From assembly GCA_014879445.1 (NCBI GenBank), contig JACSSC010000025.1, forward strand, positions 1 through 64,000: 64,000 bases of DNA, read 5' to 3'. The stretch is from Candidatus Competibacteraceae bacterium (GTDB taxonomy: Bacteria; Bacteroidota; Bacteroidia; CAIKAF01). Every line of letters starts with the position of its first letter. Within the stretch, counting starts at the first letter, position 1. Below the pieces are notes generated by a model, which searched no databases, was not told the DNA's origin, and saw nothing but the letters and a program-made list of their open reading frames with translations. Positions 43,893 to 53,042 of this stretch are shown here, one piece after another. Both the position numbers and the translations under genes were made by a program.

Positions 43893-45515
43893 ATGTTTTT
43901 AATTATTTTTGGTTTATTACTTATCCCCTTTCACTTTGGTTTGTGGATTCTGTTTGAAAAAGCAGGCCGAAAAGGTTGGGAGTCCATCGTCCCCTTATAC
44001 AACCTCTTTGTATGGACTCGCATCACAGGTAAACCTTGGTACTGGATTGTGTTATTCCTTTTTCCTGGAGTTAATCTAATGATTTTTGCTGTCATGCTTG
44101 TACAACTTGCCAAAGCTTTCGGGCGACATGGCTGGAGTGAGCACTTGCAATCCATCTTTCTTTTTCCTTATTATTTTATCAAACTGGGTAAAGACAAAAA
44201 AGCAGAATATGTTCCACCATCACAATGGCCTAAACCCAAAAAGAATTTCGTACGCGAATGGGCCGAAGCGCTTATTTTTGCTGTTATTGCTGCCACTTTT
44301 ATCAAAGGTTATTTTGTAGAAGCATTCAAAATACCAACCTCTTCTATGGAAGAGGATTTGCTGATTGGCGACTTTATGTTTGTAAGTCGCCTTCATTACG
44401 GCCTACGTCTTCCCAATACACCACTCACATTCCCTTTTACTCATAATAACTTTAGTGATATCCCATTGGGCTTTATGCCTTTCAAAAAATCTTATCTTGA
44501 CTGGTGGACAATTCCATATACCCGTTTGCCGCGTTTTCAGAAAATTAAACGGAATGATATTGTGGTTTTCAATTTTCCTGCAAATGATACGACAATTCAA
44601 ACCCGTGAATTGGCAGCACATAACTATCACGAACAGGTAATAATGGCTGCATACCAATACCGACAAGCCGATAAACAAAACGCCGTGCCCGAACGAGAGT
44701 GGGAATATTATTTGGCAGAAGGACGGAAATATATTCATAACAAATTTCATGGAAATGTCGTTTATCACCCTGTTGACAAACGCTCTAATTATATCAAACG
44801 CTGCGTTGCCATTCCAGGCGATGAATTAGAAGTACGTAACGGTGTGCTTTATATAAACGGAGCAATAGCCGATAGACCTCACAAAATTCAATATTCATAC
44901 GACATCAAACTTAAGTCAGAATTAAGTAGAAAATACTTGATGCAATTAGGTATTACTGCCGAAGATATGGGCATACGGCCCAATGGCCCTCGGTATCCCG
45001 AGAATCCAGATTTCGACGTAAATTGGGTTCTCTCTGATGAACAATTAGATGTGCTCAAAAACAATCCTTCTATTGATACAATTGCATTAGCCATAAAAAA
45101 AACAGACGAGTACAGCATTTCTGTATTCCCCAATCATCCCAATTTTCAATGGACCCGTGATGAATTTGGCCCGTTAAAAGTACCGGCAAAAGGCCAAACG
45201 GTTGAATTAACTGTTGAGAATCTGCCCCTATATGCAAGAATTATTACAGCTTATGAGGGAAATACACTCCGAGTAAAAGATGGAATTATTATCATTAACA
45301 ACAAGGAAGTAAAAGAATATACGTTCAAAATGAATTATTATTTCATGATGGGCGACAACAGACACAATTCTGCCGATTCAAGGTTTTGGGGATTTGTTCC
45401 CGACGACCATATTGTAGGCAAAGCTCTTATTATCTGGCTTAGTACTGACGACAAAGGCGAGAAATCATTTCCAGCCAACATTCGATGGAATAGAATTATG
45501 CGATTAGTGCATTAA
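43893..45515 (+). CDS. lepB: Signal peptidase I with N-terminal membrane extension
   Basis: A 540-residue S26 signal peptidase, far longer than E. coli-type enzymes. Residues 1-100 form an extra membrane domain (FEKAGRKGWESIVPLYNLFVW, resembling DUF5684). The catalytic core has PTSSMEEDLLIGDF with nucleophile Ser151, NYIKRCVAIPGDELEV with the general base Lys302, and the C-terminal box MMGDNRHNSADSRFWGFV. A long insertion separates Ser and Lys boxes from the last box, as in other Bacteroidota LepB. It cleaves signal peptides on the periplasmic face of the inner membrane. A TAGATTTG box lies at 43869-43876. wbqC follows after 3 bases. Confidence 0.93.
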   Translation: MFLIIFGLLLIPFHFGLWILFEKAGRKGWESIVPLYNLFVWTRITGKPWYWIVLFLFPGVNLMIFAVMLVQLAKAFGRHGWSEHLQSIFLFPYYFIKLGKDKKAEYVPPSQWPKPKKNFVREWAEALIFAVIAATFIKGYFVEAFKIPTSSMEEDLLIGDFMFVSRLHYGLRLPNTPLTFPFTHNNFSDIPLGFMPFKKSYLDWWTIPYTRLPRFQKIKRNDIVVFNFPANDTTIQTRELAAHNYHEQVIMAAYQYRQADKQNAVPEREWEYYLAEGRKYIHNKFHGNVVYHPVDKRSNYIKRCVAIPGDELEVRNGVLYINGAIADRPHKIQYSYDIKLKSELSRKYLMQLGITAEDMGIRPNGPRYPENPDFDVNWVLSDEQLDVLKNNPSIDTIALAIKKTDEYSISVFPNHPNFQWTRDEFGPLKVPAKGQTVELTVENLPLYARIITAYEGNTLRVKDGIIIINNKEVKEYTFKMNYYFMMGDNRHNSADSRFWGFVPDDHIVGKALIIWLSTDDKGEKSFPANIRWNRIMRLVH

Positions 45516-45518
45516 TAC

Positions 45519-46133
45519 ATGAACGCTTCGGTTTTTCCGTTGGCATTTTTACCTACAATTGCTTATGGCTATCTTTGGCTGAATGAGCCCAACCCGGTGA
45601 TTGACCTGGGAGAACATTATGTACGCCAAACTTGTCGAAATAGAACTTATATTCTTGGATCACAAGGCGTTAACATGTTTGTCATTCCGATTATTCAAGG
45701 GCATTCTACGCGCCTACCCATGTATGAAGTTAGGATTGAATATAAGCAACCCTGGCAACGAAAATATTGGCAAGCTATCATTTCTGGATACCAAAATGCC
45801 CCATATTTCGAACATTATGCACCCGAAATCAAAGAACTATGGTTTGAGCAACCTTCTCGATTGGCAGATTATACACTCCCCATCTTTCGTTGGCTGTTAA
45901 AACAAATTGAACCATCTCTTACCATCCATACCTCTGAGCAATATATCACTCAATCAAATAATGACTATAGACAAACTGATTTCTTAAACCCCTCTATTTA
46001 CAAGTTCTTACCATATCATCAGGTGTTTTCTGACCGATATAATTTCTGCCCCAATCTCTCCCTTTTTGATTTGTTGTGCAACAAAGGGCCTGAAAGCTTT
46101 TATGTTATTCAACAAAAAAATTTCTTGGAATAA
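45519..46133 (+). CDS. WbqC-family protein
   Basis: A 204-residue protein opening with FPLAFLPTIAYGYLWLNEP and QTCRNRTYILGSQGVNMFVIPI, typical of the WbqC family, which was named from O-antigen clusters but is also found, as here, as a conserved Bacteroidota protein next to lepB. The molecular role is not established. It is predicted cytoplasmic. It is 3 bases downstream of lepB and so is co-transcribed. The promoter of the next gene overlaps the end of this coding region. Confidence 0.85.
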   Translation: MNASVFPLAFLPTIAYGYLWLNEPNPVIDLGEHYVRQTCRNRTYILGSQGVNMFVIPIIQGHSTRLPMYEVRIEYKQPWQRKYWQAIISGYQNAPYFEHYAPEIKELWFEQPSRLADYTLPIFRWLLKQIEPSLTIHTSEQYITQSNNDYRQTDFLNPSIYKFLPYHQVFSDRYNFCPNLSLFDLLCNKGPESFYVIQQKNFLE

Positions 46134-46153
46134 CGAATAATTTAATACATTTG
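46125..46153 (+). promoter_or_regulatory. Strong-looking promoter of a T9SS cargo gene
   Basis: TTG (46125-46127)-N18-TACATTTG (46146-46153) is an excellent match to the Bacteroidota promoter consensus and lies 27 bases before the ATG at 46181. The -33 element is inside the end of the WbqC coding sequence. Confidence 0.65.
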
Positions 46154-46180
46154 TAATTCAAACTTTAAATTGATTTAAAA

Positions 46181-47170
46181 ATGAAAAGAATTTACTTAAG
46201 CGTTTTAGCCCTTAGTGCAGCATTGTCTGTGCAAGCGCAAAGCAAAGGTAACCCCAACCAAACTTTCAATACCGTTAATGCTGAAATTCAGCAAATGGGT
46301 ATGGATAAAGCTAATGGCGATACTCTGTTTTGGTTGCCTTTGATGGGGTATTACATTAATCCGACCGACCAACCTTCTTTTACTATTGAAACGGAGGATG
46401 TTGACGGACTAACATTAGATGCTAATCTAACCGGTCTTTCAAATGATTTTGGTATTTTTTATTCAACAGACGCAGGAGATATTTTCCCCAATCAGGGTGA
46501 TGTGGATTCCGCATTCTTTTGGTATGCCGCTTCTTGGTTTGCTCCTCCAGGCCAAGCATCCAACTGGTTAAAATTTGGCCCTATCACTATCCCTGCCGGT
46601 GGCGCTACCATGTCTTGGATGCATATGATGACTGATGGTCAGTACAGAGACGGATATCGTGTATTGGTTAATGAATTTGGTATTGATGATATTGACTTCA
46701 CCAATCCTCCTATCTTTACTCGTACCGACAACCAATCAGGTATGCTTAGCGATACCAACTGGACAGATGTAGGTCCTGTTTCGCTTTCTGCTTACGCAGG
46801 CCAGTCGGTTTACATTGCATTCCACCACAATGCCAATGACATGTTCCTTCTTTTCTTAGATGATATTCGCGTACAAGAGGCCAGTGATGCTAGTGTAATT
46901 GAAAATGAAAATGTTACAATGTTATCTGTGTATCCTAATCCTTTCCGCGTAAATACTACTGTAGCTTTTGATTTGAAAGGCGCATCTGAAGTAGTTTTCC
47001 AAATGTACGACTTATCAGGAAAAATGGTAATGCAGAAAAATGCGGGCAATATGTCCGCTGGTATCAACCGCATTGAATTGGATGGTACCGGCTTGTCTGC
47101 CGGCGTTTATTACTACACACTTACTATCAATGGTCAGACATCTTCTGCTCAAAAGATTGTAAAGATGTAA
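46181..47170 (+). CDS. Secreted protein with choice-of-anchor-like domain and T9SS type A sorting signal
   Basis: A 329-residue protein: a signal peptide ending near LSVQAQ, then an all-beta domain (FGIFYSTDAGDIFPN, LKFGPITIPAGGATMSWMHMM, VYIAFHHNANDMFLLFLDDIRV) resembling the cleaved-adhesin/choice-of-anchor J jelly roll, and a sorting domain (MLSVYPNPFRVNTTVAF ... GVYYYTLTINGQ). It is thus exported by the T9SS. No catalytic motif is seen, so adhesion or a structural role is likely. It has its own well-matched promoter and a strong terminator, so it is a single-gene transcript, and may be highly expressed. Confidence 0.88.
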   Translation: MKRIYLSVLALSAALSVQAQSKGNPNQTFNTVNAEIQQMGMDKANGDTLFWLPLMGYYINPTDQPSFTIETEDVDGLTLDANLTGLSNDFGIFYSTDAGDIFPNQGDVDSAFFWYAASWFAPPGQASNWLKFGPITIPAGGATMSWMHMMTDGQYRDGYRVLVNEFGIDDIDFTNPPIFTRTDNQSGMLSDTNWTDVGPVSLSAYAGQSVYIAFHHNANDMFLLFLDDIRVQEASDASVIENENVTMLSVYPNPFRVNTTVAFDLKGASEVVFQMYDLSGKMVMQKNAGNMSAGINRIELDGTGLSAGVYYYTLTINGQTSSAQKIVKM

Positions 47171-47187
47171 TACATCTCTTTAATGTT

Positions 47188-47218
47188 AAAATGGCCATCC
47201 CAAAAAGATGGCCATTTT
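47188..47218. terminator. Bidirectional Rho-independent terminator
   Basis: AAAATGGCCATC-ccaaaaa-GATGGCCATTTT is a perfect 12-base stem followed by a T-run on the plus strand (to 47223); the flanking A/T runs make it usable from either side. It separates the T9SS cargo gene from the convergent radical SAM gene. Confidence 0.92.
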
Positions 47219-47221
47219 TTT

Positions 47222-47992
47222 TTAATAATATTGACAGGATATTCCCAAGCATTCAACAGATTGGGAAATTTCTTGCAATCTCTCTGCCGAAATTTTTTGC
47301 AATCCCGACAAAGGAGTTTCTCGATCTAGCGAATAAATAACTACCGATTGCGGACGTATAATTTCTAAAGCATTAAGCCACGTTTCAACCTCTTTAGATG
47401 TGCTGTTGTCAATCTCTTCTCCATTCACATTCCCTTTTAAAAACATGGCCTGAATCACCAGTTTATTGCCAAATTCAGCCAACTGCTGTACGTAATTACT
47501 CAATGATTTAGTATGAAAAGGTTTATTTATCAACTTATAATAATGCTCATTTGCCGAATCAAGTTTGAGTGTTGGCCTATCAATACGCTGCAATGCCTGA
47601 TGTATGGCAGGTCGCGATAATAATGTACCATTGCTTAGCACAACGGTTTTCACTTTTGGCCAATATTGGTCGCGATACCTATGCACCAAATCTACTATGT
47701 TGGCAAAATCGGGATGCATGGTAGGTTCGCCATTCCCAGCAAATGTAATATGATCAATAGCAACATTGGCATGATACAAAGCAGCAAAACGATCTTCAAT
47801 GGCAGAACGAATGCTCGGGTAAGGAGTAAAGCTAATCTTCTGCTTTTTTAAATTTGTCCATCCGCATTCACAATAAATACAATCGTAATTGCAAATCTTG
47901 TTATCAAGAGGCAACAGATTGATACCAAGAGAATTTCCGTAACGGCGGCTCAGTATCGGACCAAAAACAATTTCATCAAATAATATAGCCAT
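47222..47992 (-). CDS. Radical SAM protein (COG0731-like)
   Basis: About 256 residues from the ATG at 47992 (MAILFDEIV). The motif FGPILSRRYGNSLGINLLP is followed by the [4Fe-4S] ligands CNYDCIYC and the glycine-rich ITFAGNGEPTMHP, as in COG0731 Fe-S oxidoreductases, a group that includes wyosine-tRNA-related enzymes but whose bacterial members are mostly uncharacterised. The enzyme should cleave S-adenosylmethionine to make a 5'-deoxyadenosyl radical; its substrate is unknown. It is cytoplasmic and ends at the terminator at 47188-47218. Confidence 0.85.
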   Translation of the reverse strand: MAILFDEIVFGPILSRRYGNSLGINLLPLDNKICNYDCIYCECGWTNLKKQKISFTPYPSIRSAIEDRFAALYHANVAIDHITFAGNGEPTMHPDFANIVDLVHRYRDQYWPKVKTVVLSNGTLLSRPAIHQALQRIDRPTLKLDSANEHYYKLINKPFHTKSLSNYVQQLAEFGNKLVIQAMFLKGNVNGEEIDNSTSKEVETWLNALEIIRPQSVVIYSLDRETPLSGLQKISAERLQEISQSVECLGISCQYY

Positions 47993-48031
47993 AATTAAAG
48001 ACACAAAGGTATGGGAATATCAGAAAGCCGA

Positions 48032-48796
48032 CTAAATAGAACCATCCATTTTACGAACCATGCGAACTCCTGCCTGGGCAGAAGGCATAATAACTGCTTC
48101 ATGCAAACTAACATGAGAAGGTAGTTCAATACTATATATAATTACATCAGCCACATCATCAGCTTTTAAGGGCATAACTTGGCTATAGACAGCATCAGCA
48201 CGCTGGCTATCGCCTTTGTAACGCACCAAAGAAAACTCCGTTTCTACCATCCCTGGATGAATGGATGTTACACGAATGTGATAGGGAAGTAATTCCATTC
48301 GTATAGATTGAGTAATGGCATCTAAGGCATGTTTGGTACCACAATACACATTCCCGCTGGGATATACCTCTTTGGAAGCAATCGAACTGACATTAATAAT
48401 TTGGCCGCTCTGGCGCTCTATCATTCCCGGGGTAACAGCTCTCAGCACATGCAGCACTCCTTTGATGTTTGTATCAATCATTCGATCCCAGTCGTCGGGG
48501 ATACCCTCGTGTACTGCTCCCAAACCAACAGCAAGTCCTGCATTGTTAATCAATACATCTATTTGCTGCCATAATTGAGGCAACTGATGAATTGACTGCA
48601 TCACCTGCTCACGATTTCTAACATCTAATGATAGTGGAAAAACGTCAGTAAATGCTGACAGTTCGTTAGAAAGTGATTGTATGCGGTCGGTGCGGCGAGC
48701 GGCTAAGATAAGGCGATGACCTTTCTGTGCCAGCTTTCGTGCACAAGATTCGCCAATTCCTGAAGATGCACCGGTAATTAAAATGGTTTTTTTCAT
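48032..48796 (-). CDS. Short-chain dehydrogenase/reductase, YdfG-like
   Basis: About 254 residues from the ATG at 48796 (MKKTILITG), which forms an ATGA overlap with the upstream gene's stop and is therefore preferred over the track's 48808. The cofactor loop is TGASSGIGESCA, NNAG is near residue 88, and the catalytic Ser and YCGTKHA (Tyr-x-x-x-Lys) are present: INVSSIASKEVYPSGNVY. RRTDR after the second strand suggests NADPH. The pattern fits the YdfG/serine-3-dehydrogenase group of NADP-dependent oxidoreductases, acting on 3-hydroxy acids. Substrate is unassigned. Confidence 0.88.
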   Translation of the reverse strand: MKKTILITGASSGIGESCARKLAQKGHRLILAARRTDRIQSLSNELSAFTDVFPLSLDVRNREQVMQSIHQLPQLWQQIDVLINNAGLAVGLGAVHEGIPDDWDRMIDTNIKGVLHVLRAVTPGMIERQSGQIINVSSIASKEVYPSGNVYCGTKHALDAITQSIRMELLPYHIRVTSIHPGMVETEFSLVRYKGDSQRADAVYSQVMPLKADDVADVIIYSIELPSHVSLHEAVIMPSAQAGVRMVRKMDGSI

Positions 48797-50094
48797 GTAA
48801 GTGCCCATTTGGTTTTTCGAGATTTTATACGTTTGGAAAAGCTAAGTATAGCAGCCCATAGAAAAGGGATAGCTGGCACTTTGTATCTAACCACACCTCC
48901 CAATACAGGCGTGCTGATACCTACAATCAAATAAAGTGCAAAAACAAATCCAATACAAAAAAGTGAAAACGAAAGGTTCGAAGATTTGCGACCATTCCAT
49001 ATAATCCATATCATACTAAGTAGAAAAAAAACATTTTCAAGCATTGGCAATAGAATAAAAGCATTGCCATGTACCTCCCACGGCAAAGGACGAAAAAAAG
49101 AAACAAACAATGCCCTCGGAGATTTTATGAGCATATCCCAAAAATCAGGGCTTAAATACTCTGTAGTAACAATAGATCCTGCCTGCTCGGCCACGGCTAG
49201 ATTAACAAAGTTTTGCTGCTTGAATGCCAGCATATGCATAAAATTAAGCGAAGGGAATATATGGTGAATATGAGTAACGATCAGAATACATATTAAAAAG
49301 GTCGAAACATTAAGCATGAGAGAATATTTTTCGGGCATACGTCGGCTAATCAAATAAGCAATAGCCGGAGGAATAAGCGTGGCAAGTACATAAAATTTAG
49401 TGAGCAAAATAAGCCATGTACCTAACAATAACCCCATCCATCGCCAAAATAATGGCGACTTATGTAAGAAAAACAAGGCGTGAATAAAAACACCAACTGC
49501 TAAAAACAAAATCGGTTCTTTGAGACATCCGGAAGACCAAAACATTACCGATGGTATGAGTTGAACTCCCAAAAAAAGTTCATGTTTCCAGTCGCCAATA
49601 AATTGATAAAACACACGAGCCAAAAGAAACAAACCTGTAAAAGAAAAGAAGCTGAAAAAAACCGTATGTACATTGAAGCTACCAAAAGAAAACAAACGAA
49701 TGATAGCATGAATGCGAATCACAATGCGATTATCGTTATACATTGGATTTTCATAGGGCAACATCCAGTTATTCATAAGATGAGCATATTTCCCTCCTGA
49801 ATTAAAATCAGATGCAAATCCAAAAAAATTAGCAAAAAATCCTCGTGTGTCTGTAAAAATCAACTGATATAACGCTTCACTATCATCATAAAACCGATAG
49901 ATATCTGCCTTTGCACGATCTGTATAGTAATAGGTATAAATAAAGTACAGAGCAACGCCGGCTAAAACTTTTAATCCGAATACAGAAACAAACCAATGCT
50001 GCTTAATCCCTTCTACTTTAAAAAATGGAATCTTAAAGATAATCCATCCTAACATGAATGCATAAAGCAGAGTAAGTACGGCATCCGCAATCAT
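48793..50094 (-). CDS. Polytopic membrane protein, possible GT-C glycosyltransferase-like
   Basis: A 433-residue protein with about ten or eleven hydrophobic helices and a large loop in the first half (DRAKADIYRFYDDSEALYQL). The soluble loop and topology (first loop with acidic residues, many helices) recall GT-C-type membrane glycosyltransferases or O-antigen-polymerase-like proteins, but no diagnostic motif could be confirmed. It is translationally coupled to the downstream SDR by a 4-base overlap. Function is unknown; a link to surface-glycan biosynthesis is possible. Confidence 0.6.
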   Translation of the reverse strand: MIADAVLTLLYAFMLGWIIFKIPFFKVEGIKQHWFVSVFGLKVLAGVALYFIYTYYYTDRAKADIYRFYDDSEALYQLIFTDTRGFFANFFGFASDFNSGGKYAHLMNNWMLPYENPMYNDNRIVIRIHAIIRLFSFGSFNVHTVFFSFFSFTGLFLLARVFYQFIGDWKHELFLGVQLIPSVMFWSSGCLKEPILFLAVGVFIHALFFLHKSPLFWRWMGLLLGTWLILLTKFYVLATLIPPAIAYLISRRMPEKYSLMLNVSTFLICILIVTHIHHIFPSLNFMHMLAFKQQNFVNLAVAEQAGSIVTTEYLSPDFWDMLIKSPRALFVSFFRPLPWEVHGNAFILLPMLENVFFLLSMIWIIWNGRKSSNLSFSLFCIGFVFALYLIVGISTPVLGGVVRYKVPAIPFLWAAILSFSKRIKSRKTKWALT

Positions 50095-50168
50095 AAAGCA
50101 AAAAATAATTTTTCAACAAAGCCAACTTTACAAATGTACAAAAAATCAAGGAGGAGTATCTGGCTTCG

Positions 50169-51323
50169 TTATTCAACAAACAGAACCATTCCTTTGAGAT
50201 ATTCCGTTTCTGGATGAAAAATATTAACCGGATGATCGGCTGGTTGTGAAAGGGTATGTAATACACGAATATTTCGTCGCGATTCGAGAGCTGCAGCATA
50301 TACCGTTTGCCTGAAAACATGTGAATCAATCACCTGTGAACATGAAAATGTAAACAATATTCCCCCCTCTCTGATGATTTTTAAAGCAGCAAGATTAATG
50401 CGCTTATATGCCTGAATAGCATTGTGACGAGCTTGCATGGATTTGGCAAAAGCAGGCGGATCTAATACTATTAAATCATAAGCGCCTGAATGCTTTTGTA
50501 AAAAAGGGATTGCATCATTACAAAGCAACCATTCGGATGGACATTCAAACCCGTTTTTTTGCATATTGATTTGAGTTTGTTCTATTGCCCATGCTGAAGA
50601 ATCTAAGGAATGAACTTCCTGAGCTCCGCCTTTGGCAGCATAAACAGAAAACCCTCCTGTATAGCAAAAGGTGTTTAGCACAATCCTGTTTTTGGCATAC
50701 TTCATCAAGCATTTTCTATTATCGCGCTGATCAATAAAAAATCCTGTCTTTTGACCCTTTTCCCAATCCACATGAAAATCCAAACCATTTTCGATAATCC
50801 AAGCTGAAGAAGTGTTTCCTTTTGCGTATCGCCAAGTTTTGGGCTGACGAATTGACTTGACTACAATGGTTTGAAGCTGCTGATTGAAAAGAAGATCTAT
50901 CGAATTCACTATAGAATCCAAGTAGCACTCAATACCTGGATGATGAATTTGAATGACAGCATGCTGATTGTATATGTCAATTATCAACCCGGGCAAGCCA
51001 TCTCCTTCACCATGCACCAATCTATATGCATTTGTATCATTTTGGCAAATAAATCCTGCATTTTGGCGCATCGAAAAAGCAGATTGTAATAACTTAATTA
51101 TTTCTTCTTCAGGATGCTTCGTCTGTGAAAAACCAAGAATGCGCACCGCAATGGAACCTATGTTATAATAACCCCACGCAAGAAACTGATTATGATGAGA
51201 ATAAATCTCAACTGGACAGCCATCCGATAGCGGTTCGTGCGGCATCAATGCCCCTGAAAATACCCACCTATGAAAACGCAACAACGACGCTTCTCTTCCC
51301 TTTCGTACAATTAGCTTTTCCAT
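50169..51323 (-). CDS. Class I SAM-dependent rRNA methyltransferase, RlmI-like
   Basis: A 384-residue protein. The N-terminal PUA domain starts LIVRKGREASLLRFHRWVFSG, followed by an EEHD-like middle and the methyltransferase domain with VLNTFCYTGGFSVYAA (SAM site), HSLDSS and the active-site region LIVLDPPAFAKS. The closing Cys in FTFSCSQ matches the RlmI cysteine. Members methylate a 23S rRNA cytosine (m5C1962 in E. coli); RlmI-like proteins sometimes have other targets. It is cytoplasmic. Confidence 0.9.
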   Translation of the reverse strand: MEKLIVRKGREASLLRFHRWVFSGALMPHEPLSDGCPVEIYSHHNQFLAWGYYNIGSIAVRILGFSQTKHPEEEIIKLLQSAFSMRQNAGFICQNDTNAYRLVHGEGDGLPGLIIDIYNQHAVIQIHHPGIECYLDSIVNSIDLLFNQQLQTIVVKSIRQPKTWRYAKGNTSSAWIIENGLDFHVDWEKGQKTGFFIDQRDNRKCLMKYAKNRIVLNTFCYTGGFSVYAAKGGAQEVHSLDSSAWAIEQTQINMQKNGFECPSEWLLCNDAIPFLQKHSGAYDLIVLDPPAFAKSMQARHNAIQAYKRINLAALKIIREGGILFTFSCSQVIDSHVFRQTVYAAALESRRNIRVLHTLSQPADHPVNIFHPETEYLKGMVLFVE

Positions 51324-51461
51324 ATTTACTACGAATTCGTTACAAAGAAAAGAAATAAACTACCCGATAAGTAAAAACTGATATTTTTCATTACGAACAA
51401 AATTGCATTATATAATTAAACTATTTTTATTCGTTAAGGTCAAACAACCGACACGCAATTC

Positions 51462-51992
51462 ATGACAGAGAATCCCCATATTATTAAGTGGATACAATCA
51501 CCTGAAACTTTCGAAAAAGGTTTTGCTATGCTCATTGACCAATACAAGCGTCCATTATACCAATCCATCAGGCGTATGGTTGTTTCTCACGATGATACAG
51601 ATGAAATATTACAAATTACATTTATCAAAGCATGGAAAGGCCTTTCTAGGTTCAGGCAGGAGTCATCACTTTGGACTTGGCTTTATCGCATTGCCATTAA
51701 TGTAACATTAGATTTCTTGGCTCAAAAGAAAAAAAGAAAATTTACACACCATCTGCCAGAACACATGACACAGGCGATGGATTCTGGATTCAGCGGAACA
51801 GAAATTCAGCGCAAGCTTATAGAAGCCATGCAACAATTGCCTGATAAGCAAAAAGCTGTTTTTAGTATGAAATATTTCGATAACATGACATATGAGGATA
51901 TCTCAAAAATAACTAACACTTCAGTAGGGGCACTCAAAGCTTCGTATCATTTATCAGTAAAAAAAATAGAAGAATTTTTAAATCGTCTTTAA
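51462..51992 (+). CDS. ECF-type RNA polymerase sigma factor
   Basis: A 176-residue sigma factor with region 2 (YKRPLYQSIRRMVVSHDDTDEILQITFIKAWKGL ... SLWTWLYRIAINVTLDFLAQ) and region 4 (IEAMQQLPDKQKAVFSMKYFDNMTYEDISKIT ... GALKASYHLSVKKI), no region 1 or 3: the extracytoplasmic-function class. It should be released from a membrane-bound partner to transcribe stress genes. The next two genes encode a membrane protein and an exported helical protein on the same strand, consistent with a sigma-antisigma operon. The upstream region (51324-51461) is AT-rich; a consensus ECF promoter was not identified. Confidence 0.93.
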   Translation: MTENPHIIKWIQSPETFEKGFAMLIDQYKRPLYQSIRRMVVSHDDTDEILQITFIKAWKGLSRFRQESSLWTWLYRIAINVTLDFLAQKKKRKFTHHLPEHMTQAMDSGFSGTEIQRKLIEAMQQLPDKQKAVFSMKYFDNMTYEDISKITNTSVGALKASYHLSVKKIEEFLNRL

Positions 51993-52034
51993 ACCTTATT
52001 GAACTTCATTCGTCAATACATTAAGATTACTCAA

Positions 52035-52454
52035 ATGAAAAAACATATACAAATACCAGAAAGGCCGAATGAATCAGAATTTACATTCAAGGAGCCGTTA
52101 GGATATTTCGATAATTTGCCTCAAAATATAAAGAATCGGATTCATGAAGATAACAATAAAAGCCGTCAGATACTTATATACAAATTCAGCACTATTACTT
52201 TGGCAGCATCTATCTTGTTGGCGGCTTGGCTGCTGATGCATCCAAAAAAGAAAGAAAACATGAACAACTTAGACGAGACCGAATGGTTGATTAGTATGTT
52301 GGAAACAGAAGGAATTTATGAATGGGGTGAAGATGAGTTTCTAGAATATGTGACAAACAATCTTGAAACACCTATGCGATATACCCATTATGATATTATG
52401 AATTGGATTAATGACGAAGAGTGGGAAGAAGAAGATATTTTATCATTTATTTAG
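52035..52454 (+). CDS. Single-pass membrane protein, likely anti-sigma partner
   Basis: About 139 residues from the ATG at 52035 (MKKHIQIPERP); the track's TTG at 51999 is unlikely. The N-terminal part has FTFKEPLGYFDNLPQNIKNRI, a pattern common in proteins that follow ECF sigma genes in Bacteroidota (PxxYFExLPxxIxxRI), then one helix (TITLAASILLAAWLLM) and an acidic C-terminal domain with WEEEDILSFI. The cytoplasmic N-terminus is where a sigma would bind; this role is inferred from position and pattern. It is 42 bases downstream of the sigma gene. Confidence 0.68.
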   Translation: MKKHIQIPERPNESEFTFKEPLGYFDNLPQNIKNRIHEDNNKSRQILIYKFSTITLAASILLAAWLLMHPKKKENMNNLDETEWLISMLETEGIYEWGEDEFLEYVTNNLETPMRYTHYDIMNWINDEEWEEEDILSFI

Positions 52455-52477
52455 TTTAACTTTTAATACATGTAATT

Positions 52478-52939
52478 ATGAAAACAAAAGCAGGTTTATG
52501 GGTCATCGGACTATTGACCCTTTCTATCTCGGTTGCTGCACAAAAACATGAAGATCGAAAAGAGGAAATCAAAAAAGAAAAGCGAGAATTCATTAATCAA
52601 CATTGTGGCTTTTCACAATCGGAAGCCGACAAATTTTGGAAACTGGATGATGAACTCCAATCCAGAATTGAAGATATCCGCAAAACATCACGCAAAGAAC
52701 TTAAAGCAATCAAAGAAAAAGGGATTGATAATGTTAGTGATGTGGATTTAAAAAAGGCGATGGAAAGCCGTAAAAACACAGAACAAAAAATACTGGATCT
52801 TCGCTGGGAGTATAATAATAGATTTATTGATGCCGTTGGTGTTAAAAAAACAGCCAAGTTTTATGATGGAGAACATGAATTTAGAAAAAAACTAGTTGGT
52901 AAACTTAAAGGCAAGCATGAAGAGATAGATGAAGATTAA
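52478..52939 (+). CDS. Exported helical, highly charged protein (Spy/CpxP-like)
   Basis: A 153-residue protein with a signal peptide (about 1-21, ending SVAAQ) and a mature part that is almost all charged helix (KHEDRKEEIKKEKREFINQH ... LDDELQSRIEDIRKTSRKELKAIKEK). The size, export and charge resemble Spy/CpxP-type periplasmic chaperones and DUF4890 relatives, but the LTxxQ motif is not evident. It is the third gene in the ECF operon and ends at a strong terminator; a periplasmic stress chaperone is a reasonable inference. Confidence 0.6.
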   Translation: MKTKAGLWVIGLLTLSISVAAQKHEDRKEEIKKEKREFINQHCGFSQSEADKFWKLDDELQSRIEDIRKTSRKELKAIKEKGIDNVSDVDLKKAMESRKNTEQKILDLRWEYNNRFIDAVGVKKTAKFYDGEHEFRKKLVGKLKGKHEEIDED

Positions 52940-52953
52940 GTAGTAATAATTTT

Positions 52954-52986
52954 AAAAAAAGGGAGTGAAAAACACTCCCTTTTTTT
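52954..52986 (+). terminator. Terminator of the ECF sigma operon
   Basis: AAAAAAAGGGAGTG-aaaaa-CACTCCCTTTTTTT is a perfect stem of 14 pairs (7 GC-containing pairs plus A-T pairs) followed by a T-run, just after the stop at 52939. Confidence 0.93.
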
Positions 52987-53042
52987 AACTCAAAAAAAAT
53001 AATAAATCTTTCTTCAAGTCAAGGATTAGCAATGCTGATAAA

